64,000 nt of DNA, from contig CAWAOQ010000006.1 of the NCBI GenBank assembly GCA_963783785.1, forward strand, positions 372,001 through 436,000. Direction: 5' to 3'. The notes beneath the pieces are model-generated. The model made no database searches, was not told where the DNA came from, and saw only the letters and a program-made list of their open reading frames with translations. Made by a program: the position numbers and the translations under genes. Of this stretch, positions 47,632 to 57,031 are shown piece by piece (positions within the stretch are counted from its first letter, which is position 1; every line of letters begins with the position of its first letter). This DNA is from CADEEN01 sp963783785. GTDB taxonomy: Bacteria; Pseudomonadota; Gammaproteobacteria; Burkholderiales; Burkholderiaceae_C.

Positions 47632-47650
47632 AATGTGCATTTGACACATT
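47632..47650 (-). promoter_or_regulatory. Palindromic operator, copy 2 (AATGTG-N7-CACATT)
   Basis: The 19-base palindrome AATGTGCATTTGACACATT ends 7 bases before the protease start codon. Its perfect 6-base arms and 7-base spacer match the site at 36133-36151 before DUF6502. Confidence 0.5.
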
Positions 47651-47856
47651 CAGTCTAAGGACGATCTTCGTGCCGTGGCGACGTGGAGTTGTTTCGATGG
47701 GTTCGTGAATTCCTCACGGTCCCGTCGATGCGCCAGGGTGGCGCGCGGCCAGGTCGCCCTGCGCACACGCAACGCCGGCGATACAACTCGACCAACCGTG
47801 TTGCAACTGCCGCGCACGTCCACCCTCACCTCATCGCGCCCAACACCGTCGCAGCG

Positions 47857-48036
47857 TCAAGTTCCATTGCTGCCCGACCAGTGACTCGCCGAACAATCGG
47901 TGCTGTCCCATCGCCACATGCACAAGATCGCGTTGTCGTAGATGCGGCACTCGGAGGTGCGCGAGCACCCGCTGGCAAGCAGGCCGTCGACGAACGCGCA
48001 CTGTTGGCAGGCGTCGAAGTGACTGAAGCGGAGCAC
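47857..48036 (-). CDS. Small Cys-rich ORF (59 residues)
   Basis: GTG start at 48036, stop TGA at 47857-47859. The peptide has six Cys (FDACQQCAF, SGCSR, SECRIYDNAILCMW, TDC) and strongly GC-biased third codon positions over most of its length, as real genes here have. No signal peptide or membrane segment. The Cys spacing suggests metal binding or disulfides; I do not recognise the family. An ATG is lacking and no clear ribosome site is seen, so the exact start is uncertain. It lies between the redox island and xdhC. Confidence 0.4.
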   Translation of the reverse strand: MLRFSHFDACQQCAFVDGLLASGCSRTSECRIYDNAILCMWRWDSTDCSASHWSGSNGT

Positions 48037-48134
48037 CGCGGCCGCGGCAGAGGTGCTAGGGGGTTGGTACGAGTCGTCACACGACTGGGCCGGCGCTGGC
48101 GCCGAATGGGGTTGGCCGAGTCAGCCTTCTCGAT

Positions 48135-48953
48135 TCAACGCCATTGCATCAGCTGTGCCGCCACCGCTGCGGCAATCACTTCGGGCTCCTTGCCAACAAT
48201 GCCGGGCACGCCGATCGGGCAGGTCACGTGCGCCAGTTCGGTCTCACTGAAGCCGCGCGCTTCGAGTCGGTGGCGAAAGCTGGCCCACTTGGTCTTGCTG
48301 CCAATCAGGCCGATGTAGGGCAGGTCTTGCCGCTCGCGCTGACGCTGCAGGCAGGCGGCAACGATGTCGAGGTCTTCGGCGTGGGAAAAGCTCATGATCA
48401 GTACGCGCGAGTGCGCGGCGAGGTCGGTCACCGCAGCCTGCACCGGTGCCGAGTGCTCTGCGCGCACCCAGCGCGGCAGGCTGGCCGGGAAGACTTCGTC
48501 GCGGCTGTCGATCCAGTGCACGCGCACCGGCAACGGCGCAAGCGCCTGCACGATCGCGCGGCCGACATGGCCGCCGCCGAACAGCGCGACCGGCATGCGG
48601 CGCGCGTCGTCGCCGGCTTCGAGCCTGGTGCGCACGGCGGCCACATCGGCGCGGCCGATGCGCTCGAAACGAAGCTGCACCACGCCGCCGCAGCACTGGC
48701 CGAGCGACGGACCGAGCGCGAAGCGGCGCAGCGCCTCGATGGCCGCGCCGGCCAGCGCGCGCCTGGCGATGCCGACGGCCTCGAACTCGAGATGGCCGCC
48801 GCCGATGGTGCCGACCGTGTCGCCGTCGGCAAACACCGCCATCCAGGCCCCTGCTTCACGCGGCGCCGAGCCCTGCGTCGAATCGACCGATACGAGCACC
48901 GCCGGCTCGCGCGCCAGCCGTTCGAGGAGCGTATCGATCAGCGACCGCTGCAC
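48135..48953 (-). CDS. xdhC: Xanthine dehydrogenase accessory protein XdhC
   Basis: A 272-residue XdhC/CoxI protein that inserts sulfurated molybdenum cofactor into xanthine dehydrogenase. Motifs: QGSAPREAGAWM, GTIGGGHLEFEA and the C-terminal Rossmann part VALFGGGHVGRAIV, then YIGLIGSKTKW. GTG at 48953 is the likely start, five bases past the stop of the binding-protein gene. The xdhAB genes are not in the window. With hiuH it marks a purine/urate catabolism operon. Confidence 0.9.
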   Translation of the reverse strand: MQRSLIDTLLERLAREPAVLVSVDSTQGSAPREAGAWMAVFADGDTVGTIGGGHLEFEAVGIARRALAGAAIEALRRFALGPSLGQCCGGVVQLRFERIGRADVAAVRTRLEAGDDARRMPVALFGGGHVGRAIVQALAPLPVRVHWIDSRDEVFPASLPRWVRAEHSAPVQAAVTDLAAHSRVLIMSFSHAEDLDIVAACLQRQRERQDLPYIGLIGSKTKWASFRHRLEARGFSETELAHVTCPIGVPGIVGKEPEVIAAAVAAQLMQWR

Positions 48954-48957
48954 GGAC

Positions 48958-49913
48958 TCAAGGCTTGATGTCGGCGGCCTTGATGGCGGGGCCCAGTCGG
49001 CCACCTGCTTGGCCACGAACTGGGTGAACTCGGCGCCGCCCATCTTCACCGTGGTGATGCCGAGCTCCTCGAACTTCTTCACGATCGCCGGGTCGGCGAC
49101 GATGTCGGCCAGCGCCTTGGACAGCTTGTCGGTGACGTCCTTGGGCAGCCCGGCTGGGCCGGAGACGCCGAAGTAGTTCTCGGCCACCAGTTGCGGCAGG
49201 CCGAGCTCGACCACCGTGGGCACCTCGGGCAGCAATGGCGAGCGCGTGCGCGTCGTGACGGCCAGCGCCTTGATCTGCCCGGCCTTGACCATCGGCACGA
49301 ACGCGGTGATGACATCGATACCCACCGGGATCTGGCCGGCGATCAGGTCGGTCGTCATCGGCGCGCCGCCGCGGTAGGGGATGTGCGTCATGTTGATCTT
49401 CATCGCCGCCTTGGTCATCTCGCCGACGATGTGGCCGATCGATCCCGGGCCGCCACTGCCGAAGGTGTAGCCGGGCGCGGCGGCGGCCTTGGGCAGGTCC
49501 TTCAGGGTGGCCGGGCCGGTCTTCGGATTGGCCATGAACAGCACCGGCGCCACGCCGAGCATCGACACATGGGTGAACTGGGTCACCGGGTCGTACGGCG
49601 GCTTGGGCACGGTGAAGGGGCCGATCGAGGTCGGCGTCGAATTCGACAGCATCAGCGTGTAGCCGTCGGGGGCGGAGCGGGCGACTTCGGCGCCGCCGAT
49701 CGTGCCGCCGGCACCGGGCTTGTTGTCGACGATCACCGTCTGCCCGAGCGCCTTGGCCAACGGCTCGGAGATGACGCGGGCAACGATGTCGCTGGCGCCG
49801 CCGGAGGCGAAGGTGACGACGATGCGGATCGGCTTCTCGGGCCAGGCCGCATGGGCCATCAGCGGCAGCGCAAGGGCCGCTGCGGCGGCAATGACGGAAC
49901 GACGAATGGGCAT
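48958..49913 (-). CDS. Bug-family substrate-binding protein (frameshift near end)
   Basis: Sec signal (RRSVIAAAAALALPLMAHA), then Bug/TctC blocks: WPEKPIRIVVTFASGGASDI, VIVDNKPGAGGTIGGAEVA, APDGYTLMLSNS, FGSGGPGSIGHIVGEM and HIPYRGGAPMTTDL. A one-base shift near 48990 removes the normal end (APAIKAADIKP, stop 48958). Its place between hiuH and xdhC suggests a purine-derived ligand (inference). Confidence 0.84.
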
Positions 49914-49966
49914 GGGGCCTCCTGTGAAGATGAAGATCGGGCCTGCGCCCGAGGCACGACGCGTGC

Positions 49967-50320
49967 CTAACTGCCGCGATAGGTGCTGTAGCTCCACGGG
50001 CTCACCAGCAGTGGCACGTGGTAGTGGCCGGCGGCGTCGGCGATGCCGAAGTCCAGCCTCACGATGTCGAGGAACGGGGGCTCGGCCAGTGCGGCGCCGC
50101 GCGCACGGAAATATGGCGCCACCTCGAACAGCAGGCAGTAGCGGCCGACCGCCATCGACGTGGCGTCGAGCAGCGGACCGTCGCTGCGCCCGTCGGCATT
50201 CAGCGAGAAGCGGCGCAGCGTGACCGGCCCGCCTGCCTCGAGGCGTTGCAGCGTCACCTTCATGCCGGCGGCAGGGCAGCCGTTGGCGGTGTCGAGAACG
50301 TGGGTGCTCAGGTGTCCCAT
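49967..50320 (-). CDS. hiuH: 5-hydroxyisourate hydrolase
   Basis: A 117-residue transthyretin-related enzyme that converts 5-hydroxyisourate to OHCU in urate breakdown. Signature features: His in GHLSTHVLDTANG, Arg in the RRFSLNADGRSD region and the C-terminal YRGS tetrapeptide. The start at 50320 (MGHLSTHV) is the family start. It heads the hiuH-Bug-xdhC operon. Confidence 0.94.
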   Translation of the reverse strand: MGHLSTHVLDTANGCPAAGMKVTLQRLEAGGPVTLRRFSLNADGRSDGPLLDATSMAVGRYCLLFEVAPYFRARGAALAEPPFLDIVRLDFGIADAAGHYHVPLLVSPWSYSTYRGS

Positions 50321-50358
50321 CGGGTGCAGCCGGCAGCGGAAAGCCAAAGTCGACAAAG

Positions 50359-50380
50359 TGTATACACATTGGCATACACG
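50359..50380. promoter_or_regulatory. Inverted repeat between hiuH and ABC operon
   Basis: GTGTAT-N10-ATACAC, with GTGTATACAC itself palindromic at 50359-50368. It sits about 40 bases before hiuH and 125 before the divergent binding-protein gene, a fitting place for a GntR-type or similar operator controlling either side. Confidence 0.4.
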
Positions 50381-50502
50381 TCAACCCGGACCGACACCGG
50401 GCCCGGTCATGGTGCAAAACCCAGGGCGGGGGCGAGCACGGAACTTGCACAATCCGCGCCAGCGTCTTGCACGCCAATCCTGCGTTGTTCACGGAGAACT
50501 CC

Positions 50503-51540
50503 ATGCCGATCCTGTTCGCCCGCCGGGGCCTGCTGGCCCTGACCCTCGCCTGTGCCGTGCCTGTGGCGGCGCTGGCGCAGACCACGCCGATCAAGTTCCA
50601 GCTCGACTGGCGCTTCGAAGGTCCGGCTGCGCTGTTCCTCGGCGCAGCCGCCAAGGGTTACTACAAGGCGGCCGGGCTCGACGTGACGATCGACGCCGGC
50701 AACGGCTCGGGCGGCACCGTCACGCGCGTGGCCTCCGGCACCTACGACATGGGCTTCGCCGACCTGGCGGCGCTGATGGAGTTCCACGCCAACAACCCCG
50801 ACGCGCCGAACAAGCCGGTGGCGGTGATGATGGTCTACAACAACACGCCGGCCGCGGTGCTGGCGCTGAAGAAGAGCGGCATCACCAAGCCGGCCGACCT
50901 GTCGGGCAAGAAGCTCGGCGCACCGGTGTTCGACGCCGGCCGCCGCGCGTTCCCGATCTTCGCCAAGGCCAACGGCGTGCAGAACGTGGCCTGGACCAGC
51001 ATGGATCCGCCGCTGCGCGAAACGATGCTGGTGCGTGGCGACATCGATGCCATCACCGGCTTCTCGTTCACCTCGCTGCTCAACCTCGAAGCGCGTGGCG
51101 TGAAGGCCGACGACGTGGTGATCCTGCCGTACGGCGCCCATGGCGTGAAGCTCTACGGCAACGTGGTCATCGCCACGCCGAAGATCATCAAGGAGAACCC
51201 GGCCGCAGTGCGCGCGTTCCTGTCGGCCTTTGCCAAAGGCGCCAAGGAAGTGATGGCCAACCCGGATGCGGCGATCGACTATGTGAAGGCGCGCGACGGC
51301 ATCATCAACGTCGAGCTCGAGAAGCGCCGCCTGCGCATGGCCATCGATTCGGTCGTCGCCAGCGCCGATGCCCGCGCCGAGGGCTTCGGCGTGGCCAACG
51401 CGCCGCGCCTGGCGCTGATGGCCTCGCAGGTGTCGGATGCGTTCGGCACCAAGAGCCGGGTCGATCCGGCCGCGGTCTGGAACGGCAGCTTCCTGCCGCC
51501 GGCCGCCGAGCTCAACATCCTGCCGCCGGCAAGGAAGTGA
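50503..51540 (+). CDS. NMT1/TauA-type ABC substrate-binding protein
   Basis: A 345-residue periplasmic protein with a signal peptide (ARRGLLALTLACAVPVAALA). NMT1/SsuA-like text: IKFQLDWRFEGPAALFLGAA, KGYYKAAGLDVTIDAGNG, YDMGFADLAALMEF and ETMLVRGDIDAITGFSF. Family ligands include pyrimidine precursors, sulfonates and nitrate-like ions; this one is unknown. The start at 50503 has GGAG upstream. It heads a three-gene operon and is divergent from the urate operon, so a purine or pyrimidine breakdown product is plausible. Confidence 0.88.
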   Translation: MPILFARRGLLALTLACAVPVAALAQTTPIKFQLDWRFEGPAALFLGAAAKGYYKAAGLDVTIDAGNGSGGTVTRVASGTYDMGFADLAALMEFHANNPDAPNKPVAVMMVYNNTPAAVLALKKSGITKPADLSGKKLGAPVFDAGRRAFPIFAKANGVQNVAWTSMDPPLRETMLVRGDIDAITGFSFTSLLNLEARGVKADDVVILPYGAHGVKLYGNVVIATPKIIKENPAAVRAFLSAFAKGAKEVMANPDAAIDYVKARDGIINVELEKRRLRMAIDSVVASADARAEGFGVANAPRLALMASQVSDAFGTKSRVDPAAVWNGSFLPPAAELNILPPARK

Positions 51541-51547
51541 ACACGGC

Positions 51548-52351
51548 ATGGCCTTCGTCGATTTCAGCAAGGTCTGGCTGGCCTACAACGACGAACTGCT
51601 GCGCCAGGGCCACTTCGCCGTCGAGGACATCTCGCTGTCGCTGAGCGAGGGCGAATTCATCGCCATCGTCGGACCGTCGGGCTGCGGCAAGTCGACGTTC
51701 ATGAAGCTCGCCACCGGCCTGAAGATGCCCAGCAAGGGCACGATCCGCATCGATGGCCAGGCGGTGACCGGCCCGCTGAAGATCAGCGGCATGGCCTTCC
51801 AGGCGCCGAGCCTGCTGCCCTGGCGCACGACGCTGGACAACGTGCTGCTGCCGCTGGAGATCGTCGAGCCCTACCGCTCGAACTTCAAGGCCAGACGCCG
51901 CGAGTACGAGGCCAAGGCACGCGAGCTGCTCGCCAGCGTGGGCCTGGCCGGGTTCGAGTCCAAGTTCCCGTGGCAGCTCTCCGGTGGCATGCAGCAGCGC
52001 GCCAGCATCTGCCGCGCACTGGTGCACGAACCGAAGATGCTGCTGCTCGACGAGCCGTTCGGCGCGCTCGACGCCTTCACGCGCGAGGAGCTGTGGTGCA
52101 CGCTGCGCGACCTGCACGCGGCGCAGCGCTTCAACGTGATCCTGGTCACGCACGACCTGCGCGAGAGCGTGTTCCTGGCCGACACGGTGTACGTGATGAG
52201 CAAGGGGCCGGGCCGCTTCGTCGAGCAGCGCCGCATCGACCTGCCGCGCCCGCGCGACCTCGAGGTCACCTACACGCCGCACTTCACCGACATCGTGCAC
52301 GAGCTGCGCGGGCACATCGGTGCCGTGCGCGGTGCACGGGCAGCCGCATGA
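51548..52351 (+). CDS. ABC transporter ATP-binding protein (TauB/SsuB type)
   Basis: A 267-residue ATPase: Walker A GPSGCGKST, Q-loop FQAPSLLPWRTTLDN, signature LSGGMQQRASICRAL, Walker B LLLDEPFGALD and His in LVTHDLRES. It pairs with the binding protein 7 bases upstream and the permease that overlaps it by ATGA. Confidence 0.92.
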   Translation: MAFVDFSKVWLAYNDELLRQGHFAVEDISLSLSEGEFIAIVGPSGCGKSTFMKLATGLKMPSKGTIRIDGQAVTGPLKISGMAFQAPSLLPWRTTLDNVLLPLEIVEPYRSNFKARRREYEAKARELLASVGLAGFESKFPWQLSGGMQQRASICRALVHEPKMLLLDEPFGALDAFTREELWCTLRDLHAAQRFNVILVTHDLRESVFLADTVYVMSKGPGRFVEQRRIDLPRPRDLEVTYTPHFTDIVHELRGHIGAVRGARAAA

Positions 52352-53118
52352 AGATCACGCGGACCGTCGAACGCTGGTCGCCGCTGGTGCTGCTGACCGC
52401 GCTGCTGCTGCTGTGGCAGGTGGTGGTGACCGGGTTCGGCATCGCCGAGTTCATCTTTCCGAGCCCGTGGCAGATCGCCATGCAGTTCATCGAATTCAAA
52501 GGTGCGCTGCTCGAGGCGGCGTGGAAGACGTTCTGGGTCACGATGCTGGGCTTTTGCATCTCGATCGTCGTCGGCGTGCTGTTCGGCTTCCTGATCGGCA
52601 GCTCGCGCCTGGCCTACGCCGCCATCTACCCACTGATGGTGGCCTTCAACGCGGTGCCCAAGGCGGCCGTCGTACCGATCCTCGTGGTCTGGTTCGGCAT
52701 CGGCCTGGGGCCCGGCATCCTGACCGCGTTCCTGATCTCGTTCTTCCCGATCACCGTCAACATCGCCACCGGGCTGGCCACGCTCGAGCCCGAGCTCGAA
52801 GACGTGCTGCGCGTGCTCGGCGCCCGGCGCTGGGACGTGCTGGTCAAGGTCGGCCTGCCGCGCTCGATGCCGTACTTCTACGGCTCGCTGAAGGTCGCGA
52901 TCACGCTGGCCTTCGTCGGCACCGTGCTGGCCGAGATGACGGCCGGCGATTCCGGCATCGGCTACCTGATGCAGAGCGCCGGCAGCCAGCAACGCATGCC
53001 GCTGGCTTTTGCCGGCCTGGTGACCATCGGCGCGATGGCGATGGCGATGTACGAGTTGTTCTCGTGGGTCGAGCGCCGCACCACGGGGTGGGCGCACCGC
53101 GGCTCGCAGGCGACGTAG
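52348..53118 (+). CDS. ABC transporter permease (TauC/SsuC type)
   Basis: A 256-residue permease with six hydrophobic segments. The EAA loop is LRVLGARRWDVLVKVGLPRS. The N-terminal text FIFPSPWQIAMQFIEF is typical of nitrate/taurine-type permeases. It completes the importer. Confidence 0.92.
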   Translation: MKITRTVERWSPLVLLTALLLLWQVVVTGFGIAEFIFPSPWQIAMQFIEFKGALLEAAWKTFWVTMLGFCISIVVGVLFGFLIGSSRLAYAAIYPLMVAFNAVPKAAVVPILVVWFGIGLGPGILTAFLISFFPITVNIATGLATLEPELEDVLRVLGARRWDVLVKVGLPRSMPYFYGSLKVAITLAFVGTVLAEMTAGDSGIGYLMQSAGSQQRMPLAFAGLVTIGAMAMAMYELFSWVERRTTGWAHRGSQAT

Positions 53119-53154
53119 CGCCGGCCTGCAGGACGCCGGGTTGCCTCGTCGCGT

Positions 53155-53307
53155 TCACTTGGCCGCGCTCGCAACGTCAGCCTGGGCGAACTGCGACGCC
53201 GTGTCGGGGGCCGGCAATCCGTAGAGTGCCAGCGACAGCACCAGCACCATGGTCGTGGCGGCAGCGGAGATCAGCGCGAGGGCACGGGCCAGGATCGAGG
53301 TCTTCAT
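53155..53307 (-). CDS. 50-residue single-pass membrane or secreted peptide
   Basis: ATG at 53307 with an excellent Shine-Dalgarno (AAGGAG 6 bases upstream). Residues 4-30 (SILARALALISAAATTMVLV) form one hydrophobic segment, followed by a short polar tail ending ADVASAAK. The family is unknown, but similar short leader-like proteins occur in Burkholderiales. It is divergent from the wHTH-ATPase regulator at 53468, and the intergenic region holds a palindrome. Confidence 0.6.
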   Translation of the reverse strand: MKTSILARALALISAAATTMVLVLSLALYGLPAPDTASQFAQADVASAAK

Positions 53308-53363
53308 GGGGTTCTCCTTCGGGGTGGGCACCAGGGGTGCGGTTGCGATGGAAGGACTGTCTT

Positions 53364-53402
53364 CCTGAAGCCGCTTCAGGTCCTTGGCCGCGCCCTGAAG
53401 CG
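53364..53402. promoter_or_regulatory. CCTGAAGC palindrome with third half-site
   Basis: CCTGAAGC-C-GCTTCAGG at 53364-53380, a perfect 8-1-8 inverted repeat, plus another CCTGAAGCG at 53394-53402, 30 bases from the first. It lies between the 50-residue peptide gene and the regulator gene, so it may be the regulator's own operator. Confidence 0.45.
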
Positions 53403-53467
53403 TTCTGAATCCGGATCCCTGCAGGCCTTAAGCTCGCGGCCTGCGGAGCAAAGGAGCGTCGGGGCCG

Positions 53468-56018
53468 ATGAACGGGTTGGGCGAAACGAGCGGCTTCACC
53501 AGCGAGTTCAGATTCGGGCGCTTTGCCGCGCAGGTGGCCGCGCGCCAGCTGCTCGCCGACGGGCAGCCCGTCAAGCTTGGCGCCCGCGCCTTCGACCTGC
53601 TCGTCACGCTGATCGAATCGCATGAGCGCGTCGTCGGCAAGAACGAGTTGCTCGAACGCGTGTGGCCCGGCCTGGTGGTCGAAGAGAACAACCTGCAGGT
53701 TCAAGTCTCGGCGCTGCGCAAGCTGCTCGGGCCGAGCGCCATCGCGACCGTCCCTGGCCGCGGCTACCGATTCACGCTCGCGCTGGATGCGTCGACGGTG
53801 CCGGCACCGGCACCCGTCGAGGTCGCCGTCGCCCAGGAACCGGCCCTGACCCTTCACCCGACGAACTTGCCCGCGCAGTTGCCGCCGCTGATCGGCCGCG
53901 AGCAGGACATCGCAGCATTGGTCGAACTGGTGCAGGCGCACCCGCTGGTCAGCATCGTCGGCGCCGGAGGCATCGGCAAGACGCGGATGGCGCAGGCCGT
54001 GGCGCAACGCCTGCACGGCCGCTTCTCCGACGGCGTGTGGCTGATCGAACTGGCGCCGGTGGTGGACCCGGATCTGCTGCCCGCTGCGGTCGCGCAGGCC
54101 CTCGGCGCCACGCTGGCGGGCCGCAAGCCCGAGGCCGACGAGGTGATCGACGCGTTGCAGGCACGCACGCTGCTGCTGGTGCTGGACAACTGCGAGCACC
54201 TGGTCGATGCGGCCAGCCGCTTTGCACAGTCGCTGCTCGAGCGTGCGCCGCGCGTGCGCGTGCTGACGACCAGCCAGGAGTTGCTGCGCGTGGCCGGCGA
54301 GCATCTGTATCGCGCCGCACCGCTTGTCGTGCCCGACGGCAGCACGCTGGCCACCGCGGCCGGGGCCGAGGCCGTCGCGCTGTTCGCCGACCGCGTGGCC
54401 GCACTGCAGCCCGGCTTTGTGCTGAGCGAGCACAACATCGCCGACGTGGTCGACATCTGCCGCCGGCTCGATGGCCTGCCGTTGGCGATCGAGTTGGCCG
54501 CCGCGCGCGTGCCCTTGCTGGGCGTGACCGGCGTGCGCGAACGCCTTCACGAACGCTTTCGGCTGCTGACCGCCGGTGCACGGGCCGCGCCCCGGCGCCA
54601 CCAGACGCTGCACGAGATGCTCGCGTGGAGCCATGGGCTGCTCGGTCCCGACGAGCGTGCGGTGTTCCGGCACGCGGGCGTGTTTGCCGGCAGCTTCAAT
54701 CTGCCCGCCGCGCAGCTGACGCTGGCCGATGACACGCTCGACGAGTGGGCCGTGCTCGAACACCTGGGAACGCTGGTCGACAAGTCGCTGCTGGTGGTGC
54801 AGGCCGGCGAGCCGCCGCGCTACAGGTTGCTGGAGAGCGCGCGAGCCTATGCGCTGGAAAGACTGCGCGAGGCCGGAGAGACCGACGCCCTGCTGCGCCG
54901 ACATGCTCAGGCCATGCGAGCGCTGTTCGAGCGTGAAGACGCGCAACTCTGGACCGTGCCCTCGCAGTGGCGGCGCCAGCGCTGCCTGCCCGACATCGAC
55001 AACCTGCGAGCTGCGCTCGACTGGGCGCAGGACTCGGACTGCCGCGAACTGCACGTCGCGCTGGCCGGTGCCAGCGCATGGCTGTGGAGTCTGGTCGGCT
55101 TGGGGCTCGAGGGCTTGCACCACTGCGATCGGGCGCTGCGCAGCGTCGATGCAGCCACGCCGCCGGCGCTCGAAGCCAGGCTGCTGCTGGCGCGTCACCA
55201 GCTGGCGCATCCACGTTTCGGCGCTGCCGAACGCGAGGCTATCGAGCGCGCGATCGCGCTCTACCGCCAGACAGGCGACCGCGAATCGCTGTATCGGGCG
55301 ATGGGGCACATGGCGACCGCCAGCGCGCTCAACGGCGAGCTCGATGCCGCTGCGGAGGCGGTGCAGCAGATGGACCGGCTGCACGACGCCGCCTGGCCGC
55401 CGGCCTTGCGCTGGCAGTTGTTGAAGGCCCGCATCTGGCTGCTGTCATACAGCGGTCGGCTGTCCGAGTCGGTGACGCTGTGCGAGGAGGCGCTGCGGTT
55501 GGCCGAGGTGTCGGGCGACGAGGAACTGGTGTTCACGATGCTGGTGTACCTGGAACAAGGTGCGCAGGCGCAGGGCCGCACTGAAGACGCCGTCGCCCGC
55601 GGCCGGCGCCTGCTCGAGTTGACGCGCCACAGTCCGTTCTCGGCCCAGCGCAAGTTTGCGATCGGCAATCTCGCCACTGCATTGACCGATCTCGGCCAGG
55701 TCGACGAAGCCCTGCCGCTGGCACGCGAAGCCGCGGCGAAGAGTACCCAGGACGGCACGCTGTGGGAGGTGCTGGACCCGTTGGCGCTGTTGGCATCTCA
55801 AGCTGGGGCGCATTGCCGACGCTGCGCGCGTGTTCGGCTGCGCCGAGGCCGCTCACGCCTTTCGCAAAGGGCGACGCCAAGTCGTCGAGCAGCGCATCCG
55901 CGACCAAGTCGACACGATGTTGCGCTCCGCCCTGCCGGCCGACGAACTGGAACGGTTGCTGGTCGAGGGCGCAGCGCTCAGCGACCAGGTGGCGGCGCGC
56001 ATCGCGCTCGGCGACTGA
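53468..56018 (+). CDS. Winged-helix/NB-ARC-type ATPase transcriptional regulator (one frameshift)
   Basis: About 850 codons. Residues 10-105 are an OmpR-type winged helix (GARAFDLLVTLIESHERVVG, then VSALRKLLGP and VPGRGYRF). From 140 there is a STAND-type ATPase: LIGREQDIAAL, Walker A VGAGGIGKTRMAQA, LLVLDNCEHLVDA, DGLPLAIELAAARV. The C-terminal half is helical repeats (TPR-like). There is no receiver domain, so it is likely controlled by nucleotide and ligand binding. A shift near 55800 breaks the last 72 codons, which resume as FGCAEAAHAFRKGRRQV and stop at 56018. Confidence 0.85.
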
Positions 56019-56021
56019 CCA

Positions 56022-56905
56022 TGGGCGCCGGCGAGTTTCGCAGTTGCCGCAGCCCGCGGGCGGCCTGACCCCGTGGCTTGGCACGGCCACCTGTCGCTTC
56101 ATTACGCGCGCGACGGCGAACGCACGATCGCCCACGACCGCCACGAAGGCCCGTTGCGCGTGCTGCAGCGCCTGTACCCCGAGGGGCCGGCGGTCTGCCA
56201 CCATGTGCTGGTGCACCCGCCGGGCGGGATCGTCGGCGGCGACAGGCTCGAGATCGAAGCCACGCTCGAGGCCGGCACGCATGCGCTGATCACGACGCCG
56301 GGCGCGACGCGCTTCTACCGCAGCAGCGGCGCCGCGGCCGCGCAACACGCCGTGCTGCGTCTTGCCGAGGGAGCGCGTCTCGAGTGGCTGCCGCTGGAGA
56401 CGATCGCGTACCGCGGCTGCCTCGGCGAGAACCGCGTGATGCTCGAACTCGACGCCGGCGCCGAGGCGATCGGCTGGGACGTGCTGGCGCTCGGATTGCC
56501 TGCGGCGGGCGAGACCTTCGACACCGGATCGTTCTGGCAGCACCTCGAGTGGCCAGGGCACTGGCTCGAGCGTGGCCGCATCGACGCCGTCGACAAGCGG
56601 CTGCTGGATTCGCCCGTCGGCCTGGCCGGCCACCGGGTCATCGCGACCGCCTGGTTCGCCAGCGGCGCGCCGTTGTCAGTCTCGCGGCGCGACGCTGCTG
56701 CGCGAGGCCGCCCGCGAAGCCGCAGCGGGTGCACCGCCCGAGCCTGCACTTCGGTGCGACCAGCCCCGACGAGTCGGTGGTGGTGCTGCGCGTGCTCGCG
56801 GCGCAGGTCGAGCCAGCGATGGCCCTGCTCGCCCGCGTGCGTGCGGCCTGGCGGCTGGCGGCCTGGGCGCTGCCGGCCCATCCACCGCGCATCTGGAAGA
56901 CCTGA
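56022..56905 (+). CDS. ureD: Urease accessory protein UreD (frame broken)
   Basis: UreD/UreH text: GGLTPW near the start, HGHLSLHYARDGERTIAHDR, HVLVHPPGGIVGGDRLEIEA, THALITTPGATRFYRS, LEWLPLETIAYRG and the end RLAAWALPAHPPRIWKT. UreD helps UreF and UreG load nickel into urease. Shifts occur in the first 60 bases and near 56690-56740. It is separated from ureABC by the oppositely oriented urt operon. Confidence 0.87.
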
Positions 56906-57031
56906 CGCGCGGCGATCGAAGGCGCCGTCAGCGCGGCAGCACCGGCATTCCCGCGCGACGCTCATGCGACGGCCGTGGTTGTTCGACCGACTGGCCGACT
57001 CGCAGCGCGAGCTCGAGCGCGGCGTCACGTG
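56906..57031. other. Short gene-free junction between ureD and urtE
   Basis: 126 bases at a convergent junction. It is GC-rich with no clear T-run terminator. It marks one border of the inverted urt block. Confidence 0.3.

Noticed and set aside
53177..55384. A 735-codon minus-strand frame across the regulator gene
   Set aside because: It is antisense to a well-supported STAND regulator, and the true minus-strand gene here is the 50-residue ORF in another frame.
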